Shown here one piece after another: positions 1 to 8,421 of a stretch of 64,000 nt of DNA. Numbering within the stretch: position 1 is the stretch's first letter; each line of letters begins with the position of its first letter. The position numbers were made by a program, and so were the translations under genes. The notes under the pieces were generated by a model that worked only from the letters and a program-made list of their open reading frames with translations, did no database searches and was not told the DNA's origin. Origin of the DNA: Akkermansiaceae bacterium (GTDB taxonomy: Bacteria; Verrucomicrobiota; Verrucomicrobiia; Verrucomicrobiales; Akkermansiaceae); the NCBI GenBank assembly GCA_903878115.1, contig CAIRGO010000303.1, positions 1-64,000 on the forward strand, written 5' to 3'.

Positions 1-18
1 CAATTTGCGGAAGGTCAA

Positions 19-510
19 ATGGTGAACAAGATTGGGTATGAAAAGGAAAATTGGCAAACGATTATCAACCTTCTTAAGAAAGCGGAGTTAGCAGAAGGAT
101 ATTTTTTCTACGAATCAATAACCAATGCAGTCATTAGTAGTGGTATAGTTCAGATGCAAGGAATTCTGATGAAAGAGCAGCTCAAGAAAATACCAGAGGC
201 GGAGCAGAGCAGTTTTTTTGAGAATCATTATCGGTTTCAAAAAGTTCTAAAAGCTTCACTTGAATACAATGCTATCGAAAAGGCTTGGCCTGATTCGCTT
301 TACTTGCTAGCAGAGAAAAAACTGATCACGATATCCGATATTAGCTTTATAGACAAAGAAGGTTTTGCCCACATCCCAATGCTACTTGGTCAATTGAAAG
401 ATGGAAAGGAAACACAAAAAGTATTGTGGCTGGAAATCCCCGACGCAAAGTATATTTTGGAAGGTTCTCTCAACGGTGACATCAAAATCATCCCGAGCCA
501 GTCAAAATAA
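19..510 (+). CDS. Hypothetical protein, possibly truncated by the window edge
   Basis: The predicted protein has 163 residues, is soluble and has no signal peptide or membrane segment. I do not recognise the family. The reading frame is open to base 1, so the true start could lie upstream. The ATG at 19 is nevertheless preceded at good spacing by GGAAGG (8-13), which supports it as the start. The gene is richer in A and T than most of the window and is rich in Lys, Glu, Ile and Leu. It sits next to gene debris (570-1149), so it may belong to an accessory island. That is inference only. Confidence 0.55.
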   Translation: MVNKIGYEKENWQTIINLLKKAELAEGYFFYESITNAVISSGIVQMQGILMKEQLKKIPEAEQSSFFENHYRFQKVLKASLEYNAIEKAWPDSLYLLAEKKLITISDISFIDKEGFAHIPMLLGQLKDGKETQKVLWLEIPDAKYILEGSLNGDIKIIPSQSK

Positions 511-569
511 AGTAGCCAAAGATGAATCTTGTCTAGCACTAGGCTAACAATTTGCGCACTAGCAATACT

Positions 570-659
570 ATGATTACAACTAAAACTAGAATTTTGTTAG
601 CCATTCTTCTAGTTAGTAAATTGACAAGCGCTACTGATTATGCCCCACTAAACACCTGA
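570..659 (+). other. Signal-peptide-like gene fragment
   Basis: A 29-codon frame starts with ATG at 570. It encodes a short basic N-terminus (Thr-Lys-Thr-Arg), a hydrophobic stretch rich in Leu, Ile and Ala, and a plausible signal peptidase site (Leu-Thr-Ser-Ala). It stops at TGA 657-659 after only about ten further residues. The stop overlaps the ATG at 659 that begins the methyltransferase pseudogene. The simplest reading is the 5' remnant of a secreted-protein gene cut off at a recombination junction. A genuine tiny secreted peptide is a less likely alternative. Confidence 0.3.
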
Positions 660-1149
660 TGCTTTCATGGAATGAAATTCGACACCGGGCTATTACGTTT
701 TCGCGTGATTGGAAGGGTGGACGACTTCGGAAAAATCGGAGCGGCAAACGTTTTGGAATGAGTTTTTTGAAATCTTTGGTATCAAACGTCGGACGGTTGC
801 GTCGTTTGAAGAACCTGTAAAAAAACTCTCATGAAATTGGGGGTATATCGATCTTTTCTGGCCGGGGCGGGTTCTGATCGAACACAAATCTGCTGGGCAA
901 AATCTCGACAAAGCTCATGCGCAAGGCATGGATTATATTCGCGGGTTGATTGATTCAGGACGGCAAAAGGAAGTGCCACGTTGGTTGATCGTTTCTGATT
1001 TCAATCGCATCGCCCTGCACGATTTAGAGCCTGATTTAGATGCTGCCGCAAGCAAGCTAACGCAATCTAAGCCGACGATTGAATTCCCGCTGAAGGATCT
1101 TCATAAGCACATCCGCATCTCGCTCAATCATTGCATGAGTCCGTGTTGA
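659..1149 (+). pseudogene. Decayed N-terminal fragment of an MmeI-like DNA methyltransferase
   Basis: Conceptual translation gives the typical start of MmeI-like (type IIG restriction-modification) methyltransferases. It begins LSWNEIR..A..FSRDW, continues with SERQTFWNEFFEIFGIKRR, then GYIDLFWPG, LIEHKS, and VSDFNRIALHDLEP. Three lesions are visible. A one-base loss near 716-720 shifts the frame from the ATG at 659 into the downstream frame. An in-frame TGA at 832-834 falls where Gly is expected, which needs a single base change. The homology then ends at 1149 after about 160 residues, whereas family members are usually 900 or more. The catalytic methyltransferase domain is missing, so the gene is dead. 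It suggests a lost restriction-modification system. Confidence 0.85.
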
Positions 1150-1163
1150 GAAGCAACACTAGT

Positions 1164-1192
1164 TTGACAAATGCGGTGGCTGCTAGTAGCCT
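1164..1192 (+). promoter_or_regulatory. Possible sigma-70-type promoter for the SDR gene
   Basis: A perfect TTGACA at 1164-1169 is followed after 17 bases by TAGCCT at 1187-1192, a weak match to TATAAT. It lies immediately upstream of the preferred SDR start at 1198. The leader would be very short, so this is tentative. Confidence 0.25.
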
Positions 1193-1197
1193 CGCTC

Positions 1198-1974
1198 ATG
1201 CACAATAATAACCATTTGACAGGATTGCAACTCGATGGGCGGGTCGCGTGGATCACAGGGAGCAGCCGCGGACTGGGAAAAGCGATGGCGATTCTGCTGG
1301 CGAAACTCGGTGCCAAGGTGGTAGTCAATTGTTATTCGAATATCAGCATGGGGCAAGAGGTGGTGGATGCGATCATTGCCGACGGTGGGCAAGCTCTTCT
1401 CGTCGCCGGCAATGTGATGGATCAAGACGAAGTGCAGCGGATGGCGGATGAGATCGAAGCGCATTGGGGCGGCGTTGATATTTTAGTCACGAATGCCACA
1501 CCCGCACAGCCGATGAAAGCCATAGCCGATTATGATTGGAGCGAGTATGTGGCGATGCATGAGGCATTTGTCAAAAGTCCTTTTCTGTTAGCTCAGCGAT
1601 TGTTGCCCAGTATGAAAGCAGGAAAATGGGGGCGCATCATTCAGATTACTAGCGAAGTTTTTCATGTAGGCATGCCAGAGTTTTCTGCTTATGTTTCTGC
1701 TAAAGGCGGTCAAGTAGGATGGTCGCGGTCACTCGCAAATGAATTGGCGGCAGACGGTGTCACCGTGAATTGCGTCGCGCCTGGCTGGATTCCCGTGGAA
1801 CGTCATGAAAATGTCCCGCAAGAAGCAAAAGATGCCTATTTGAAAACGATCCCAGTGGCTCATTGGGGAACTCCCGATGATGTCGCATGGGCAGTAGCGT
1901 GGTTCGCATCCGAGCAAGCTGGTTTTCTCACTGGCCAAACGCTGTACGTGAATGGCGGTCGCAGTCTTAATTAA
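1198..1974 (+). CDS. SDR family oxidoreductase (FabG-like)
   Basis: This is a classical short-chain dehydrogenase/reductase of 258 residues from the ATG at 1198. An upstream in-frame ATG at 1171 is less likely because it would lie inside the possible promoter and adds residues not expected in the family. The cofactor motif TGSSRGLG is at residues 20-27 and the catalytic Ser, Tyr and Lys are at about 152, 165 and 169 (YVSAK). The usual NNAG motif is changed to TNAT at about 98-101. The C-terminus has the common GFLTGQTLYVNGG ending. The protein should be a cytosolic NAD(P)H-dependent reductase resembling 3-oxoacyl-ACP reductase. The substrate cannot be told from sequence. Confidence 0.85.
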   Translation: MHNNNHLTGLQLDGRVAWITGSSRGLGKAMAILLAKLGAKVVVNCYSNISMGQEVVDAIIADGGQALLVAGNVMDQDEVQRMADEIEAHWGGVDILVTNATPAQPMKAIADYDWSEYVAMHEAFVKSPFLLAQRLLPSMKAGKWGRIIQITSEVFHVGMPEFSAYVSAKGGQVGWSRSLANELAADGVTVNCVAPGWIPVERHENVPQEAKDAYLKTIPVAHWGTPDDVAWAVAWFASEQAGFLTGQTLYVNGGRSLN

Positions 1975-1982
1975 TTTCTTCT

Positions 1983-2261
1983 ATGGCAACTTCTCCTTCA
2001 TGGCTTTCCGCTGTGGTCATGATTTCACGAGCCATTCTGCATGATCGGAAAACTCGTCGCAAATGGTTAGGCAACTCGGTAATTTTCATGCTGTGCTTTT
2101 TTGCCATTGGTTTGTGGGGGATTGACGGATGGTTAAAGGGGTCGATTGTGCGATTCGGTTTATGGTGGGCAGGATGCGGTGTCATTGCAATGAAGGTGAT
2201 GATTTTCGCGCTCTACGATGCTGTCGCCTGCATTCGAGAGGAGAGAGAAAAAAATCGTTAA
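1983..2261 (+). CDS. Small membrane protein of unknown function
   Basis: The predicted protein has 92 residues and two hydrophobic segments, around 34-52 and 58-78. A positively charged loop (Asp-Arg-Lys-Thr-Arg-Arg-Lys) precedes the first, and the tail is charged (Arg-Glu-Glu-Arg-Glu-Lys-Asn-Arg). It begins 9 bases after the SDR stop and is followed by a lipid kinase gene in the same direction, so co-transcription is likely. I do not recognise a family. Confidence 0.6.
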   Translation: MATSPSWLSAVVMISRAILHDRKTRRKWLGNSVIFMLCFFAIGLWGIDGWLKGSIVRFGLWWAGCGVIAMKVMIFALYDAVACIREEREKNR

Positions 2262-2305
2262 ATATTCGCTGTTGTGAATTTCTCAATCTGATGTAAACCA
2301 TCTGC

Positions 2306-3211
2306 GTGCCCATTCCTGCTCGTTATCCTTTACTATTCAATCCGAAGGCACGGAGCCAGCGGGCACAAAAGACTGCGCGTTTTATCTTTGAGCGGGCCAC
2401 AAGGTTTGTGCTTTATGCTACGAGTAGTCCGGAAGAAGCACGAGATTTGGCAGCAAAATTTGTCGCTGATGGCGAGCCGATCGTTGTTGCAGCTGGAGGC
2501 GATGGGACCTTGAATGCGGTCTTGCAAGGACTTGTGGGTTCACAAACAGCACTGGGAGTGATCCCTTCGGGAACGATGAATGTATTCGCGCGCGAGTTAG
2601 GAATTCCATTCGGAAAGTTGGACATGGCTTTTGATATCATTGAAAAAGGTTTTATCCGCGAGATTGATTTATTCGAGGTTAATGCTTCGCCTTTTATGCA
2701 AATGGCTGGTCTTGGGTTTGATGCGATGGTCATCGAGGAAACGACCTGGGAAAGTAAAAAAATGTTAGGTCCATTGGCCTACTTACTAGCTGCCGTAAAA
2801 GTGCTAGGTGAAAAGCCGCCGCTGATGGAAGTGATCACCGCAGAGGGTAGACGCGAAGAAGGGGTTGCGGTTCTTGTTGGTAATGGTTCTCTTTACGGCG
2901 GGCAGTTCCGATTGTTTCGAATGGCGAGCAACCAAGACGAATTGTTAGATGTCCTCATTTTTAAAGAATCTGGATATCGTTTTGTCTATGAATCGCTGAA
3001 GGGTTTAGTCAAAGGAGGCATCGATATGGCATCATCAGTGATCCACTTGCAAAGTGCCGAGTTTACAGTGCGCTGCGATAGTGATTTTCCACTTCAAATC
3101 GATGGTGAATTGCTCGGTCGTGCTAAGGAAGCAGCGTTTCGCATGGCGAAAAGTAGATTGCGCGTTGTGGCTCCAGAAAATCCGTTAGATTCCATTGTTA
3201 TCAAACCATAG
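2306..3211 (+). CDS. Diacylglycerol kinase-family lipid kinase (YegS/BmrU-like)
   Basis: The protein has 301 residues and begins at a GTG. It carries the ATP-binding GGDGT motif at residues 64-68 and the second conserved motif PSGTMNVFAREL at about 87-98. The C-terminal beta-rich domain of the family follows, including an 'IDGE' turn near residue 275. Members phosphorylate diacylglycerol or related lipids at the inner membrane face and help recycle lipids. The stop TAG shares its last base with the GTG start of the next gene, so the two are probably translationally coupled. Confidence 0.85.
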   Translation: MPIPARYPLLFNPKARSQRAQKTARFIFERATRFVLYATSSPEEARDLAAKFVADGEPIVVAAGGDGTLNAVLQGLVGSQTALGVIPSGTMNVFARELGIPFGKLDMAFDIIEKGFIREIDLFEVNASPFMQMAGLGFDAMVIEETTWESKKMLGPLAYLLAAVKVLGEKPPLMEVITAEGRREEGVAVLVGNGSLYGGQFRLFRMASNQDELLDVLIFKESGYRFVYESLKGLVKGGIDMASSVIHLQSAEFTVRCDSDFPLQIDGELLGRAKEAAFRMAKSRLRVVAPENPLDSIVIKP

Positions 3212-3930
3212 TGATTAATAGCATGGCGACTCACAACAATCATGAGGTCAAAAAAAGTGCTCAAGCGAGTGTGAAGCCGAGCAGAAAAAAAATGTTAGTG
3301 CGAGTTGCCATTGCAGCAGTTTTCCTATTCCTAGCATCAATCATCGGCGCTGTTTTCATCCAAGAATTCGTCGGTAAAAGTGCGATCGGCAAAACGTTCG
3401 ACAAGTCTAGCGATATTTCGGAATCTCGTGTCGGTCTGGTCTTTGGTTGCGATGATAAATTTCAAGGACGTGATAATTTGTATTTCCGCTATCGGATCGA
3501 TGCCGCCATTTCCTTATGGAATGAGGGCAAACTCCGCTGCTTGATTGTTTCAGGAGACAATCACATACATCAATACAATGAACCGGAAAAAATGAAAAAC
3601 GCACTCATGGCGCGCGGTGTTCCTACTGAGAAAATTGTTTGCGATTATGCCGGATTGCGAACATTGGATTCGGTGATACGCTGCAAAAAAGTTTTCGGCT
3701 GTTCACAGGTCACAGTGATCTCCCAAAAATTTCAAAACGAACGAGCCATTGTCATTGGTGAAGCTGCAGGTATGAACGTGATTGGCCTCAATGCAAAGGA
3801 TGTCATAGGAAGCGGCGGCACCAAAACAAAAATTCGCGAGTGGGGCGCTAGAGTGAAAATGTGGCTGGATATCTTCGTACTACACACCCAACCTCGTCAT
3901 TTGGGTGCGCCGGTTGATCTTCCGCTGTGA
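3211..3930 (+). CDS. SanA/YdcF-like DUF218 membrane protein
   Basis: The protein has 239 residues from a GTG that overlaps the upstream stop; an ATG at 3223 is an equally possible start. A single membrane anchor lies at about 29-53, followed by a periplasmic DUF218 domain. Visible family features are VGLVFGC at the start of the domain, a 'YRIDAA..LW..GK' helix, LIVSGDN, and the 'L(R)TLDSV.RCKKVFG' helix followed by VTVISQKF. SanA-type proteins affect cell-envelope permeability, but their chemistry is unclear. The position after a lipid kinase fits an envelope role. Confidence 0.75.
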   Translation: MINSMATHNNHEVKKSAQASVKPSRKKMLVRVAIAAVFLFLASIIGAVFIQEFVGKSAIGKTFDKSSDISESRVGLVFGCDDKFQGRDNLYFRYRIDAAISLWNEGKLRCLIVSGDNHIHQYNEPEKMKNALMARGVPTEKIVCDYAGLRTLDSVIRCKKVFGCSQVTVISQKFQNERAIVIGEAAGMNVIGLNAKDVIGSGGTKTKIREWGARVKMWLDIFVLHTQPRHLGAPVDLPL

Positions 3931-4065
3931 GAACAGAGAAATGCTCAGGCGCGTGAGTTGTTCTGTTAGATCAACATCGGTTCCATAATCTTCCACTTGT
4001 CTAAAATTTGTCAATTTCCTACTTGCGGGGTGGGGGAGTAGCTGCTAGTGAATCATACATAAATC

Positions 4066-4674
4066 ATGGAAGAGATTTTGCAGAAAGCTGTTTTGGTGCT
4101 TAACCGGAATTGGCAGCCGGTGCAGACCTGCACGGGGCGGAGAGCTGTTCATTTATTAAGCTGCGGTCATGCGCAAATTGTGCAGGACGAGGGTGAGGAA
4201 AAGTTTACGACTCACGACTTCTCCTCTTGGATCGCCTACTCATCACTCTATCCACAGCCAGAAATGATTCATTCGGTGAAGCTCTCTCTGCGATTGCCTA
4301 AAATCATAGTGCTCTGCCTTTACGATAAAATCCCTAGCAAGGAAGTGACTTTTTCGCGACGTAATGTTTTTTTACGCGATCAATACACTTGCCAGTATTG
4401 TATCAAATCGTTTGTCGAGACCGAATTGAATCTCGATCATGTGATTCCCCGTCATAAAGGCGGGAAAACATCGTGGGATAATATTGTAACTTCATGCGTA
4501 AAATGCAATACGCGAAAGGGAAATAAACTTCCGCATGAAGCAAATATGTATCCTCGCAATAAGCCGATTGCCCCGCGCTGGCGTCCTAATTTCGGCATGC
4601 GCGAGGTCAATCAAGAGGAATCTTGGGGGTATTTTATCGAGCCCAATCGCGATCACATACGCTTAGTGAGTTAA
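4066..4674 (+). CDS. HNH endonuclease
   Basis: The protein has 202 residues. The C-terminal half holds an HNH fold with two zinc-binding pairs, C109/C112 and C144/C147. The catalytic region LNLDHVIPRHKGG at about 121-133 is followed by Asn139. The N-terminal ~95 residues (VLNRNWQPV...AV.LL..GHA) are typical of a large family of stand-alone HNH proteins found in many bacterial genomes as housekeeping genes of unknown role. No restriction or phage gene is adjacent, which argues against a mobile origin. Confidence 0.8.
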   Translation: MEEILQKAVLVLNRNWQPVQTCTGRRAVHLLSCGHAQIVQDEGEEKFTTHDFSSWIAYSSLYPQPEMIHSVKLSLRLPKIIVLCLYDKIPSKEVTFSRRNVFLRDQYTCQYCIKSFVETELNLDHVIPRHKGGKTSWDNIVTSCVKCNTRKGNKLPHEANMYPRNKPIAPRWRPNFGMREVNQEESWGYFIEPNRDHIRLVS

Positions 4675-4684
4675 GAGATGTGCT

Positions 4685-4709
4685 GAGCTTGTGAAAAATT
4701 TCACAAAGT
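4685..4709 (+). promoter_or_regulatory. CRP/FNR-type palindrome upstream of the cytochrome oxidase operon
   Basis: The 16-base core TGTGAAAAATTTCACA (4690-4705) is a perfect TGTGA-N6-TCACA palindrome, the consensus for CRP/FNR-family regulators. The surrounding 25 bases recur upstream of nuoG (49569-49593) with only two differences, both in the central spacer, and in the same orientation relative to the downstream operon. A weak -10-like TACTTT lies at 4730-4735, a spacing compatible with activation from a site near -41. The regulator itself is not in the window. Confidence 0.65.
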
Positions 4710-4744
4710 TTCCCTAAAAACGCATCTTTTACTTTACAAGCTGA

Positions 4745-4775
4745 CAAAGAAGGGTATTTTTCCGCGTCTTCTTTG
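4745..4775 (+). promoter_or_regulatory. Inverted repeat in the probable 5' leader of ctaD
   Basis: CAAAGAAG at 4745-4752 and CTTCTTTG at 4768-4775 form a perfect 8-base stem with a 15-base loop. It lies between the CRP-type palindrome and the ctaD start and has no T-tract after it, so it is not a terminator. It could be a leader hairpin or a second operator. Confidence 0.3.
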
Positions 4776-4862
4776 GTGGTCACTTTGTAACGAGTCGCAC
4801 AACAATGCTTCTATTTGTTAAGTGAAATCAGGAGTAAAACATTTACCAATAAATCATTTTAC

Positions 4863-6764
4863 ATGAGCGCACACGCAGCGACAGCAGATCATTCTTCTCA
4901 CGATCACCACGATGATCACGGGCACCATCATGAGCCCGGCTTTTGGTCAAAGTATGTTTTTTCCACCGACCATAAAATGATCGGTATACAGTATGGCATA
5001 ACTGCGATGTTATTCTTGCTGTTCGGATTTTATTTGATGATGGTGATGCGTTGGTCGATCGCCTATCCGCATGAGCCACTTCCTGGTTGGATGGATTGGG
5101 TTTTCACGGATAACTGGAAGGCACGCTGGCTGCAAGACGGTAAAGTCACAGGTGATACCTACAATATGTTTGGTGCCATGCACGGAACCATCATGGTGTT
5201 CCTTGGTGTAGTTCCTCTTGGTTTCGGTGCCTTTGGTAACTATGTAACACCGCTTCAAATCGGTGCGGTGGACATGGCATTTCCTAAACTGAATATGTTA
5301 TCATATTGGGTGTATCTGCTAGGTGGATTGATCATGATTGGTTCATTCTTCATGGAGTCGGGTTCGGCAAAATCAGGTTGGACGAATTACTCTCCTCTAG
5401 CAGGATTCGCGGATGGCCAAATTGTCAACCAGTGGCTCGCTGGTCAAACGCAGTGGCTCATTGGTCTGGTCTGCTTGATTACCTCGTCTCTCCTTGGTTC
5501 GGTAAATTTTGTTACGACGATCATCAACTTACGTGCTCGTGGGATGACCTGGATGCGCCTTCCATTTTTCGTATGGGCGATGCTGGTTACTGGTTTCTTG
5601 CTTCTCCTTGCGTTCCCTCCACTTGAGGCTGCTGGCATTATGCAATTAGTGGATCGCGTGTTCCATTCTTCATTCTTTTTGCCATCTGGACTGTTCACAA
5701 AATCCGATGGACTCGTTCAGATTTCCGGTGGTGGATCGCCGCTTCTGTTCCAGCATTTATTCTGGTTCCTCGGTCACCCAGAGGTTTATGTTCTTCTGCT
5801 TCCTGCTTTTGCCTGCGTTGCAGAAATTATTCCCGCAAACACGAGACGTCCGATGTGGGGCTACAAATCGATGGTCTATGGCGTGATTGTTTTAGGTTTT
5901 CTTTCCTTTGTCGTATGGGCTCACCACATGTATATGACAGGAATGGGACCCGCGATTTCTACTTGGTTCCAGATCACCACGGTTTTAATTTCTATCCCGT
6001 CGGTAGTTCTGCTTACTGCGTTGATGATCTCTCTGTGGGGTGGTTCCATTCGCTTTACGCCGCCAATGATTTGGGCCTGTGCATTCATTCCGATGTTCGG
6101 AATTGGTGGACTTACCGGATTGCCGCTGGCGTTTAATTTGGCCGATCTTCACCTTCATGATACTTATTATGTGATCGGTCACTTCCACTACGTGGTTGCC
6201 CCTGGAATCTTGTTTGCTTTCTTCGGTGGCGTGCATCACTGGTATCCAAAAATCACTGGTCGTTACATGAGCAAAACACTCAATCACCTGCATTTCTGGC
6301 CGACCTTGATCTGCATGAATACTTTGTTTTTCCCAATGCTTACCCAAGGCATGGCTGGCTTCCATCGACGTTGGTACAATGGCGGTGATGCTTATCTCGC
6401 CAAGGCTCTTGACTCCGCGAACGTATTCGGCACGACCGTGAGAGAGCACATCGACTTGAATATTCTGATGTCGCGCTCGGCTTGGATCATGGCGCTTTTC
6501 CAGATTCCTTTCATTGTGAATCTAATTCTTAGTTATGTTCGCGGTAAAAAAGTCGAGAGTGATAATCCATGGAATGCGACGACTCTGGAATGGGCAACGC
6601 CTACTCCTCCGGGGCATGGAAACTTTACCTTCGATGTGGCAGTGTATCGCGGACCTTACGAATACAGTCAGCCTGACTCTGATAAAGATTACACGCCTCA
6701 GTGGGAGAAGCCGAAAACTGATGCTCCTGTGATTGCTGAACCTGCGCCGGTCGCTCATCATTAA
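4863..6764 (+). CDS. ctaD: Cytochrome c oxidase subunit I (aa3-type)
   Basis: This is the catalytic subunit of the proton-pumping terminal oxidase, 633 residues with about twelve membrane helices. The ATG at 4863 is chosen because the upstream extension begins at a TTG. All metal ligands are visible: heme a His107 and His442, heme a3 His440, and CuB His305, His354 and His355. The cross-linked Tyr309 and the D-channel Glu307 (GHPEVY) indicate an A-type oxidase. The N-terminus is unusually His- and Asp-rich (residues 10-23), which may be metal-binding. This is the first gene of the operon. The CRP-type palindrome about 165 bases upstream suggests control by a CRP/FNR-family protein. Confidence 0.97.
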   Translation: MSAHAATADHSSHDHHDDHGHHHEPGFWSKYVFSTDHKMIGIQYGITAMLFLLFGFYLMMVMRWSIAYPHEPLPGWMDWVFTDNWKARWLQDGKVTGDTYNMFGAMHGTIMVFLGVVPLGFGAFGNYVTPLQIGAVDMAFPKLNMLSYWVYLLGGLIMIGSFFMESGSAKSGWTNYSPLAGFADGQIVNQWLAGQTQWLIGLVCLITSSLLGSVNFVTTIINLRARGMTWMRLPFFVWAMLVTGFLLLLAFPPLEAAGIMQLVDRVFHSSFFLPSGLFTKSDGLVQISGGGSPLLFQHLFWFLGHPEVYVLLLPAFACVAEIIPANTRRPMWGYKSMVYGVIVLGFLSFVVWAHHMYMTGMGPAISTWFQITTVLISIPSVVLLTALMISLWGGSIRFTPPMIWACAFIPMFGIGGLTGLPLAFNLADLHLHDTYYVIGHFHYVVAPGILFAFFGGVHHWYPKITGRYMSKTLNHLHFWPTLICMNTLFFPMLTQGMAGFHRRWYNGGDAYLAKALDSANVFGTTVREHIDLNILMSRSAWIMALFQIPFIVNLILSYVRGKKVESDNPWNATTLEWATPTPPGHGNFTFDVAVYRGPYEYSQPDSDKDYTPQWEKPKTDAPVIAEPAPVAHH

Positions 6765-6801
6765 TCTTACTTTTTTCGCTCACGATTTATTCTCTTTTTC
6801 T

Positions 6802-8385
6802 ATGGAAATTCCTTATATATTCACGCCACGTAAAGACACTGGAATGTGCAATTCCAAGATTGCCATCTGGCTTTTCCTCGCCTCTGAGGTGATGCTTTTC
6901 GGCGGATTCTTCTCCTCCTATGTTTATCTGCGTCTCGGTGCAGACTATCCATGGCCAGAACGCGCGCTGCCAGTGATGCCTGGTTTGATCAACACATTCG
7001 TGCTGATTTTTTCCTCTGTCACAGTAGTATTTGCTTGGGTTTCCCTTAAGCTTCGTAAGTGGGGCATGTTTCAAATATACATGGCAATCACCGTGCTCTG
7101 CGCCGCGATTTTCATGGGTCTGAAGGCCATTGAATACAACGTGAAATTCCATCACCAAGCGGTAAGACTATCCGATTATACCATTTTGGAAGGTCACTTG
7201 GATCATATTGAAGGAATTACCGATAAAAAAGGTCATGAAGTAGAGGCTGATGTAATTCATGTGAAAGTGAATAAGCTCACATTTAGTACCGTTCGTTTTC
7301 ATAAACCTTGGGTAGAAGAAATGATCCGTCAAGCTGAGGTGAATAAAGCAACAATCACACTTGGCTCCCCACTAAAAATTGAAGGGCAAGAAGTACCTTC
7401 GGGCACTGCATTAACAGTTTCTTTGCTTAATCAGATTAAGAAAAATCACCTTGCTTCCCGCTCGAACAATGCCGAAGTAAGGACTGAGGCTCTCCGTGAC
7501 GCATGGGTAACAGAAAAAGCTAAAGTGGGAAATGAAGGCAAGCAGGGTTGGCAGATGGCTAGCAATGTTAACATCGACATGGATGCCATCGCTGGTCAGT
7601 TGAAAGTAGAAACATCTTCGATTGTTTTCCAAGTAACCCCACCCACAGAATTATGGTTCCCTCAACGCGATATCAAAGAAGGTGCGACACAATCGAAACT
7701 ACGCGATGATACAGTCATCGACGGCGAAATGTTAGAAAGTCCGGTGGCTTTTCATAACTTAGACGCTATCGATTTCCGCTACGTAGTCATGAAGGCTGAG
7801 GAAAAAGGCATCGATCCAGAAAAAGCGATCGAAAATACTTGGTTGATTAAGAATAATGAAGAAGCGCGCGAAGCGTGGGAATGGAACAAGGAGCAGATGG
7901 TGATTCTCCAAGAAGAGCTAACCAAAGGTTATGGTCTTGATAAAAATGGCAAACCGAACCGTGAACCTACTCTCACCGAGCGTTACCGTATTGGTTGGCA
8001 GGATTTCGCAGCGAAAGCTGAAAAGGTCAACAAAGGCCATGAAGCATTCAACATGAAGGAACAGTTTATGGGACCAAACTACGAGCACCGTGCTCCGGCC
8101 CATACCTTTCCTCACTTGCACATTCCGCGCGAGTTGGTATTCCTTAGCGGCAAATTCACTCCCGCATGGAATACTTATTACGCGATTTATTTCACCATGA
8201 CCTTCCTTCACGGCCTTCACGTGATTGGTGGTGCAATCGTGCTTAGTTATTATCTTTTCCGTGGTAAAAAAATGTATCAAACAAATCCCGAGTGGTTGGC
8301 CAATCGCGTCGAAGTCGGTGGTCTATTTTGGCATTTTGTGGACCTTGTGTGGATCTTCCTTTTCCCGATCCTCTATTTGATGTAA
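6802..8385 (+). CDS. ctaE: Cytochrome c oxidase subunit III with a large periplasmic insert
   Basis: The protein has 527 residues, more than twice the ~200 of five-helix bacterial subunit III. Helices lie at about 20-42, 63-84 and 90-112, then at 455-485 and 505-526. The conserved 'GLKAIEY' with Glu111 is in the third helix, and the final helices carry HGLHVIGG and 'FWHFVDLVWIFLFPILYL'. Residues ~120-450 form a hydrophilic insert without cysteine or heme motifs. The positive loops (SLKLRK; YLFRGKK) place the insert on the periplasmic side, where cytochrome c docks. The start ATG at 6802 has a T-rich leader without a Shine-Dalgarno; an earlier in-frame start inside ctaD is unlikely. Confidence 0.93.
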   Translation: MEIPYIFTPRKDTGMCNSKIAIWLFLASEVMLFGGFFSSYVYLRLGADYPWPERALPVMPGLINTFVLIFSSVTVVFAWVSLKLRKWGMFQIYMAITVLCAAIFMGLKAIEYNVKFHHQAVRLSDYTILEGHLDHIEGITDKKGHEVEADVIHVKVNKLTFSTVRFHKPWVEEMIRQAEVNKATITLGSPLKIEGQEVPSGTALTVSLLNQIKKNHLASRSNNAEVRTEALRDAWVTEKAKVGNEGKQGWQMASNVNIDMDAIAGQLKVETSSIVFQVTPPTELWFPQRDIKEGATQSKLRDDTVIDGEMLESPVAFHNLDAIDFRYVVMKAEEKGIDPEKAIENTWLIKNNEEAREAWEWNKEQMVILQEELTKGYGLDKNGKPNREPTLTERYRIGWQDFAAKAEKVNKGHEAFNMKEQFMGPNYEHRAPAHTFPHLHIPRELVFLSGKFTPAWNTYYAIYFTMTFLHGLHVIGGAIVLSYYLFRGKKMYQTNPEWLANRVEVGGLFWHFVDLVWIFLFPILYLM

Positions 8386-8421
8386 CTTAATCCTTATTCT
8401 AACAATTTATACTTCTCTATT

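Noticed and set aside
3931-4065. Possible terminator or small RNA between the SanA-like and HNH genes
   Set aside because: No convincing stem followed by a T-tract could be found in these 135 bases.
5985-6449. A 154-codon open frame on the minus strand inside ctaD
   Set aside because: It lies fully antisense to a gene with complete family motifs and its composition is that of a shadow frame (His-, Arg-, Ser-rich).
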